DNA of 64,000 bases from Streptomyces alanosinicus (GTDB taxonomy: Bacteria > Actinomycetota > Actinomycetes > Streptomycetales > Streptomycetaceae): NCBI RefSeq assembly GCF_014650595.1, contig NZ_BMVG01000001.1, forward strand, positions 62,001-126,000, in the 5' to 3' direction. Each line of letters starts with the position of its first letter. The stretch's first letter is position 1. The translations under genes were made by a program, and so were the position numbers. Below the pieces are notes generated by a model that saw only the letters and a program-made list of their open reading frames with translations, was not told the DNA's origin and ran no database searches. Positions 60,006 to 64,000 of this stretch are shown here, piece by piece.

Positions 60006-61814
60006 TCAGGAGGAGGACGAGGCGGACGGACTCGGCGACGCGCTCGTGGAGGGGTCCGTGGAGCCGCTCGCCGAGGGGCTCGGCGTCGGGGTCGCCGAGG
60101 TGTCGTCGGGGGCGACGTTCAACTCGACGGTGAGCGTCTTGCCCCCGGCGGTGGTGATCCGCAGCAGGAAGGTGCCGGTGGTGTCGTCCGCGTACAGCTT
60201 CGGCAGCGTCAGCAGGCCCTTGGCGTCCGTCCGCAGGTCGGTGAGGGTGCGGACGGGCTTGCCCTTCTTGTCCTTGAAGTAGGGGCCCTTGTCGTTCTCC
60301 GTGGTGTCGAGAGGCGACTTGATCAGGGTGGCGGTGGCCGCGACCTTGTCCGCGACGGCACCCTTGTACGTCGCCTTCACCTGGACCCGGTCGGCGAACT
60401 CGCCGCCCGGGGTGCAGGTCAGCGGGGTGTCACTGGTGCGGGTCAAAGTGTCGGCGACGCGCTCGGTGACGGTGGCGGCGTAGTCGACGCCCTTGACCTT
60501 GCGGCCCACGACGGTGGCGGTGACCTTGAAGTCGCCGGTCTTCTCACCCGCCTGGAGCGCCGGGGCGAGGGCTACGCCCTTGGCGTCGGTGACGACCGTG
60601 GCCACGCTCTCGCCGCCGGCGAAGGTGGCGTCGGTGTCACCGCTGATCGTGAACCTGATCCGCACCTTGGCGACCGTCTTGTCGGCCTTGGTCTCGGCGC
60701 GGGTGCCGATCCGCTCGGCGAAGTCGTGGCCGGCCATCGCGGTGAGCGTGGCGGTGTCCGCGTCGTGCAGATGGTCCACCGTGTCGGTGGGGGTGTGCGG
60801 GGTCGTCGGCGGGACGGGCGGCTTGGGGTGCTTCGGGGGCTTCGGGCTGGGGTCCCCGCTCCCGCCACCGGGCTTGCCCGTCTTGCCGGGCTTCGGCGCC
60901 GGCTTCTTGCCGGGCTTGGTCTTCGGCGGGTCCGAGGGCTTTGCGGACGGAGTGCCCGGGGTGCCGTCGTCGCTGCGGTGTCCGGGCAGGCCGCCGGTGC
61001 CGTCGGGCACGGAGTGGATGCCCTTGCGGTAGTACTCCAGCCACGACAGGACGGTGTTCAGATAGTCCTGCGAGTCGTTGTAGCTGAGGATCGCGCTGTG
61101 CAGGTCGCCCTCGCGCGCGAGGTCCCAGCCGTTGCGGCACAGGTAGTGACCGGCGGCGAGAGCGGCGTCGTAGACGTTGTTGGGGTCTTTCTTGCCGTCG
61201 CCGTTGCCGTCCCGGCCGGCCCAGGCCCAGGTCGACGGGATGAACTGCATGGGCCCGACGGCCTGGTCGTACTCGGTGTTGCCGTCGTACTCGCCGTGGT
61301 CGGTGTCCTTGATGAGCGCGAAGCCGTTGCCGTCGAGCGCCGGGCCCAGGATGGGGCCGAGCGTGGTGCCGTGGGCATCGACGGCACCGCCGCGGGCCTG
61401 GTCCGACTCGACCTTGCCGATGGCGGCGAGCAGTTGCCAGGGCAGGTTGCAGCCGGGCTTGCCGGCGCGCAGTTCGGCCTCGGCCCTCTTGTAGGCGTCG
61501 AGGACCGTGGCCGGTATGCCGGCCTCGGCGTCGCCCTGCGCCACGGGGGTGCCGGCGGTCGGCGAGGGGCTGGGCTTGGGACTGTTGAGCGGCGGCAGGT
61601 CCGTGTAGTACGGCGAGTTGCCGGTGGCGTTGCCGTCGGAGGTCGCGTCGGGAACCTCGGGAGCCGGGGTGGCGGCGCCGGCCGTCGCCGGTCTGGCCTG
61701 GTCCTCACCGGTCGCGCCCGGAGCCTGGGACGCGGACAGGGCCGCGACCGCCGCCGCGGCCACGGCGGTCGTCGCCGCCCCCTTGCGCAGCCGCCTTCCG
61801 AAATGCGCCGCCAT
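60006..61814 (-). CDS. Secreted lytic murein transglycosylase with repeat domains
   Basis: The product is 602 residues. A Sec signal peptide (about 1-30) and a Pro/Ala/Thr spacer precede an SLT_2-type lytic transglycosylase domain (about 105-270): P-W-Q-L-L-A-A-I-G-K-V-E-S-D near 127 with the catalytic Glu, V-G-P-M-Q-F-I-P-S-T-W near 185, a Ca2+-loop-like D-G-N-G-D-G-K-K-D-P-N-N-V-Y-D-A near 202, and A-I-L-S-Y-N near 240. A Lys/Pro-rich linker leads to beta-rich repeats (about 350-560) and a Ser/Pro tail. It cleaves peptidoglycan to anhydromuropeptides, in wall growth or remodelling. No c-di-AMP-type leader was recognised upstream. Confidence 0.9.
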   Translation of the reverse strand: MAAHFGRRLRKGAATTAVAAAAVAALSASQAPGATGEDQARPATAGAATPAPEVPDATSDGNATGNSPYYTDLPPLNSPKPSPSPTAGTPVAQGDAEAGIPATVLDAYKRAEAELRAGKPGCNLPWQLLAAIGKVESDQARGGAVDAHGTTLGPILGPALDGNGFALIKDTDHGEYDGNTEYDQAVGPMQFIPSTWAWAGRDGNGDGKKDPNNVYDAALAAGHYLCRNGWDLAREGDLHSAILSYNDSQDYLNTVLSWLEYYRKGIHSVPDGTGGLPGHRSDDGTPGTPSAKPSDPPKTKPGKKPAPKPGKTGKPGGGSGDPSPKPPKHPKPPVPPTTPHTPTDTVDHLHDADTATLTAMAGHDFAERIGTRAETKADKTVAKVRIRFTISGDTDATFAGGESVATVVTDAKGVALAPALQAGEKTGDFKVTATVVGRKVKGVDYAATVTERVADTLTRTSDTPLTCTPGGEFADRVQVKATYKGAVADKVAATATLIKSPLDTTENDKGPYFKDKKGKPVRTLTDLRTDAKGLLTLPKLYADDTTGTFLLRITTAGGKTLTVELNVAPDDTSATPTPSPSASGSTDPSTSASPSPSASSSS

Positions 61815-62130
61815 CGAAGAACCCCTCCCGTGGACGCCCCGCGCCCGCCTCCGTCGAACTGCCTCGTTCTGGTGTGACGGTTGACCCGGTGCTCCGGTTG
61901 CGCCTGTGGCGTCCTTCCGTCCGTGCGATTCGTGTACGACCGTGCGATGGGCACGGCGACCCAGGTGACCCTACGGCAACTTGCTGTGCGTCGGGACCGG
62001 TTCCAGGCCGTTGTTCACCGGTTGGCCGACTCTGGTTGGCGCGAACGGCCCCGGGCCGGGGTTCCGCATACTGGACGGAACTGGATCAGCGGCCCGACGC
62101 CGCGTCCGACGACCGTTGCGGGGAGTTCTG
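61815..62130. other. Divergent intergenic region before the transglycosylase and DUF4184 genes
   Basis: This is 316 bp without a gene I can support. On the minus strand TAGGGT lies at 61970-61975, a possible -10 box that would give the transglycosylase a leader of about 150 nt; a convincing -35 is missing. On the plus strand GGGGAG at 62120-62125 is the ribosome binding site for the TTG start at 62131. Short GAACCGG/CCGGTTC pairs occur, but no known riboswitch fits. Confidence 0.5.
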
Positions 62131-63105
62131 TTGCCGTTCACGCTCAGCCATGCGGCAGCCGTCCTGCCCGCGGTACGCCGGGACGGGACCGGCCGCGGCC
62201 CGCTGGTGCCCGCGGTGCTCGTCGCGGGCTCCTTCGCGCCCGACATGACCTTCTACGCGGCGAACGTCCTGCCCGGCGGGATGGAGTTCGGCACGTTCAC
62301 CCACGCGTTCGCCGGGGTCTTCACGGTGGACGTGCTCATCTCCTGGGCGCTGGTGGGGCTGTGGCTGCTCGTGCGCGAGCCGCTGACGGCGCTGCTGCCC
62401 CGGGGTCTGCAGGGACGGCCGGCCGTGCTGCTCCGCTGCGGTGCGCCACGCGCGCGTGTACGGGCCGTCTGCGTGGTGTGGTGGTACGTCTCCGCTGTGC
62501 TGGGTGCGCTGACGCATGTGGTGTGGGACGCGTTCACCCATGAGGGGCGGTGGGGGACCCGGCTGATTCCGGCCATCGAACGGGACCGTCCGGCGGGACT
62601 GCCGCTGTTCGCGTGGCTGCAGTACGGCTCGTCCGTGGTGGGCGTGGTCGTGATCGCGGTGTTCACCGCGCGTGCGCTGCGGCGCGGGCCGGGCGAAGAG
62701 GCGGTGGGCGGGCCGACGGGGGCTCCGCCGGGGGTTTCCCTGGGGGCTGCGCCGAGTGTGCCCATGCTGTCCGCGCGGGACCGGTGGGTCGCCGGGGTGG
62801 TGATCGGCGGTGCCGCGGCGGCCGGGGCGGTGCAGCGGGCGGCCCGTTCGTGGGCCGTCATGGGCGCGCCACGCAGGCTGTGGGACCTGGTGCCCGCGCT
62901 GTGCTTCGGGGCGGGGGCCGGGCTGGTCCTGGGGGTGGTGCTGTACGCCGCCGGGGTCAGGCTGTGGCGTCCGGACCGGGCTCCGGACGGCCCTGCGGGT
63001 CCCCGTGGTCCCGGTGGTCCCGGTGGTCCCGGTCTCCGTGATCCTGGTCCCGGTGATCGCCGTGGGGTGGTCGGTGCCGACCGGGAGCGGCCGGTCGGTC
63101 GGTGA
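62131..63105 (+). CDS. DUF4184 family membrane protein
   Basis: The product is 324 residues. The family N-terminus P-F-T-L-S-H-A-A-A-V-L-P (residues 2-13) comes right after the TTG start, which has GGGGAG five bases upstream. D-M-T-F-Y near residue 40, T-H-A-F-A-G near 55 and L-T-H-V-V-W-D-A-F-T-H near 128-138 are the conserved polar sites among about six membrane helices; the H/D pattern resembles metal-dependent hydrolases of the same fold group (YdjM-like). The function is unknown. The last 30 residues form a collagen-like G-P-x run that lies in a 149-bp overlap with the converging gene. Confidence 0.85.
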   Translation: MPFTLSHAAAVLPAVRRDGTGRGPLVPAVLVAGSFAPDMTFYAANVLPGGMEFGTFTHAFAGVFTVDVLISWALVGLWLLVREPLTALLPRGLQGRPAVLLRCGAPRARVRAVCVVWWYVSAVLGALTHVVWDAFTHEGRWGTRLIPAIERDRPAGLPLFAWLQYGSSVVGVVVIAVFTARALRRGPGEEAVGGPTGAPPGVSLGAAPSVPMLSARDRWVAGVVIGGAAAAGAVQRAARSWAVMGAPRRLWDLVPALCFGAGAGLVLGVVLYAAGVRLWRPDRAPDGPAGPRGPGGPGGPGLRDPGPGDRRGVVGADRERPVGR

Positions 63106-63436
63106 GGGACACGACGAAGACCGTGAGCTTCGGCCGGGGGCGCGATCTCGGGATCGTGGTGAGCGCGAGGGCGAGGTAGCCGCGGGCGAGGTCGGCCCAC
63201 TGGCGCCAGTCCGGGGCCTGGTGGCCCGTGGGGGCGGGCCGGCCGGTGAGTCCGTGCCGGAGGTCCGTGGCGGCTCTGCGGACGGTCGCGGACGCGTCGG
63301 CGGGGAAGCGGGCGGTGCTTGCGTCGGCCGCGAGGGCCGGGACCGGCGAGGCGGGCATGGCCTGCGCCGAGGCGGTGTCCGCCCAGGCCCGGGTGGCTGC
63401 CTCGGGCGTCCGGCGGTGAAGCATGCGTATACCCAT
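62957..63436 (-). CDS. Hypothetical protein overlapping the DUF4184 gene
   Basis: The product is 159 residues. Residues 1-110 look like a real soluble protein (M-G-I-R-M-L-H-R-R-T, then A-R-F-P-A-D-A-S-A-T-V-R-R-A-A-T-D-L and D-W-R-Q-W-A-D-L-A-R-G-Y-L-A-L-A-L). The last 40 residues are a D-H-R/D-H-G repeat and lie opposite the collagen-like tail of the DUF4184 gene. The start may be the ATG at 63436 or 63424. The first part is typical of a Streptomyces hypothetical protein found beside polA; the function is unknown. Confidence 0.65.
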   Translation of the reverse strand: MGIRMLHRRTPEAATRAWADTASAQAMPASPVPALAADASTARFPADASATVRRAATDLRHGLTGRPAPTGHQAPDWRQWADLARGYLALALTTIPRSRPRPKLTVFVVSLTDRPAAPGRHRPPHGDHRDQDHGDRDHRDHRDHGDPQGRPEPGPDATA

Positions 63437-63560
63437 GCTCGCAGTTTTGCGGCTGTGGGGGGTGGGGGGCGTTTTGGCGGGGGCCACGTGAGTGACGGTC
63501 CCTGCGGGGATTCGGCCGACGTTGCGTCGTGGGCGCCGGTGCGACGGCGCGGGGGCACGG

Positions 63561-63598
63561 CGGCACGGTGGTCCGCTGGTGCGGCGGCACGGTGGTCC
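63561..63598. repeat. Direct repeat between polA and the hypothetical gene
   Basis: CGGCACGGTGGTCCG occurs at 63561-63575 and 63584-63598 (23-bp period), followed by further TGGTCCGG units. It lies in a 287-bp gap (63437-63723) that otherwise shows only GC-rich, CGCACGCTCCCC-type repeats and no gene. Confidence 0.75.
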
Positions 63599-63723
63599 GG
63601 TGGTCCGGTGGTGCGAGGGCGCGGTGGCGGTGCAGCCGAGCCTGGCCGCACCGCTCTCTCCGCTCAAACGCCGCACGCTCCCCACTCAAGCTCCGCACGC
63701 TCCCCCCGCTCAGGCGCCGCAGG

Positions 63724-64000
63724 CTAGTGCGCCGCCGACTCCCAGTCCGGGCCCACGCCGACCGAGACGTCCAACGGGGCGCGGAGCTGGACGGCGTTGG
63801 CCATCTCATGGCGGACGATGTCTTCCACGGCCGCGCGCTCGCCGGGGGCGATCTCCAGGACGATTTCGTCGTGGACCTGCAGGAGCATGCGGGACTTCAG
63901 GTCCGCTGCCCGCAGCGCGCTGTCCACCTTGAGCATGGCGATCTTGACGATGTCGGCCGCCGTGCCCTGGATGGGCGCGTTGAGGGCCATGCGCTCGGCC
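63724..64000 (-). CDS. polA: DNA polymerase I, C-terminal end (5' part beyond window)
   Basis: This is the last 91 residues of a family A DNA polymerase, running off the window edge. The fragment holds A-E-R-M-A-L-N-A-P-I-Q-G-T-A-A-D-I-V-K (end of the fingers/palm helix after motif B) and motif C, L-L-Q-V-H-D-E-I-V-L-E, with the catalytic Asp-Glu. The C-terminus P-L-D-V-S-V-G-V-G-P-D-W-E-S-A is normal for the family. It is used in repair and Okazaki-fragment processing. The stop is at 63724; the upstream promoter is outside the window. Confidence 0.96.
   Translation of the reverse strand, partial: AERMALNAPIQGTAADIVKIAMLKVDSALRAADLKSRMLLQVHDEIVLEIAPGERAAVEDIVRHEMANAVQLRAPLDVSVGVGPDWESAAH

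Noticed and set aside
61815..62130. A c-di-AMP (ydaO) riboswitch before the transglycosylase gene
   Set aside because: Streptomyces wall hydrolases often carry one, but the conserved blocks of that class could not be found here.

Overview
The window is chromosomal DNA from a Streptomyces or a very close relative. The base composition is GC-rich with G/C-ending codons, GTG and TTG starts are common, and many gene pairs overlap by 4 bp (GTGA or ATGA). The protein families are typical of the genus: a mycothiol-dependent maleylpyruvate isomerase-like protein, an XRE/DUF5753-DUF397-ATPase cluster, DUF6343, SPW_0924, DUF4184, and UvrA/UvrB/AroQ/RpsA/CoaE sequences of Streptomyces type. It looks like core chromosome: I see no tRNA, rRNA, insertion sequence, prophage, CRISPR array or plasmid origin.

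Layout. 1-2.8 kb: a truncated Tat-exported Rieske lipoprotein, diverging from a LacI regulator coupled to a PfkB sugar kinase. 2.8-5.9 kb: uvrA. 6.0-10.4 kb: a mycothiol-family protein, a metallo-beta-lactamase-fold hydrolase and a polar amino-acid ABC transporter. 10.4-12.4 kb: aroQ and a divergent MHS-family transporter. 12.4-17.6 kb: a Ca2+/H+ antiporter, a TerC-family protein behind a yybP-ykoY (Mn2+) riboswitch, a TerD/FtsK-like fusion and TerD. 17.7-22.5 kb: uvrB, an MHYT sensor protein, a secreted glycerophosphodiesterase and an O6-alkylguanine-DNA methyltransferase. 22.7-30.6 kb: pseudouridine catabolism (psuG plus a kinase), a methyltransferase, CorA, a uridine-kinase-like protein without a P-loop, DUF2293, DUF1772 and an orphan gltD. 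30.6-36.6 kb: AhpD-like protein/MocR regulator, a WhiJ-type XRE/DUF397/anti-sigma-like ATPase cluster, and DUF899. 36.8-41.4 kb: P450, amidohydrolase, FUSC protein. 41.6-46.1 kb: RidA, a broken GNAT gene, a racemase-superfamily enzyme with an NCS1 permease and a GntR regulator, and uracil-DNA glycosylase. 46.1-53.3 kb: S4-domain protein, DoxX, methyltransferase, acyltransferase, DUF6343, TPR protein, coaE, PAC2 and a secreted beta-helix protein. 53.4-64 kb: rpsA, methyltransferase, hrpB, DUF3068, SPW_0924, a secreted transglycosylase, DUF4184, a hypothetical protein and the 3' end of polA.

The strongest thread is regulatory. Five sites fit the actinobacterial RecA-NDp/PafBC DNA-damage promoter, TTGTC(A/G)GTG-N8-TAnnnT. 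Three are exact (uvrA, uvrB, ogt) and two differ only at the first base (coaE and terD). The terD site would place the TerD and TerD/FtsK-like genes, which lie between uvrA and uvrB, under the DNA-damage response, while the adjacent terC gene carries a Mn2+ riboswitch. Several of these and other genes have a TAnnnT -10 box only 6-8 bp before the start codon, which suggests leaderless mRNAs. Further points worth checking are a racemase-family enzyme lacking one catalytic cysteine, a P-loop-less uridine-kinase family protein, a His/Glu tandem repeat in an amidohydrolase, a possible pseudoknot leader before the ABC operon, and a GNAT pseudogene. All assignments were made by reading the sequence, without database searches.
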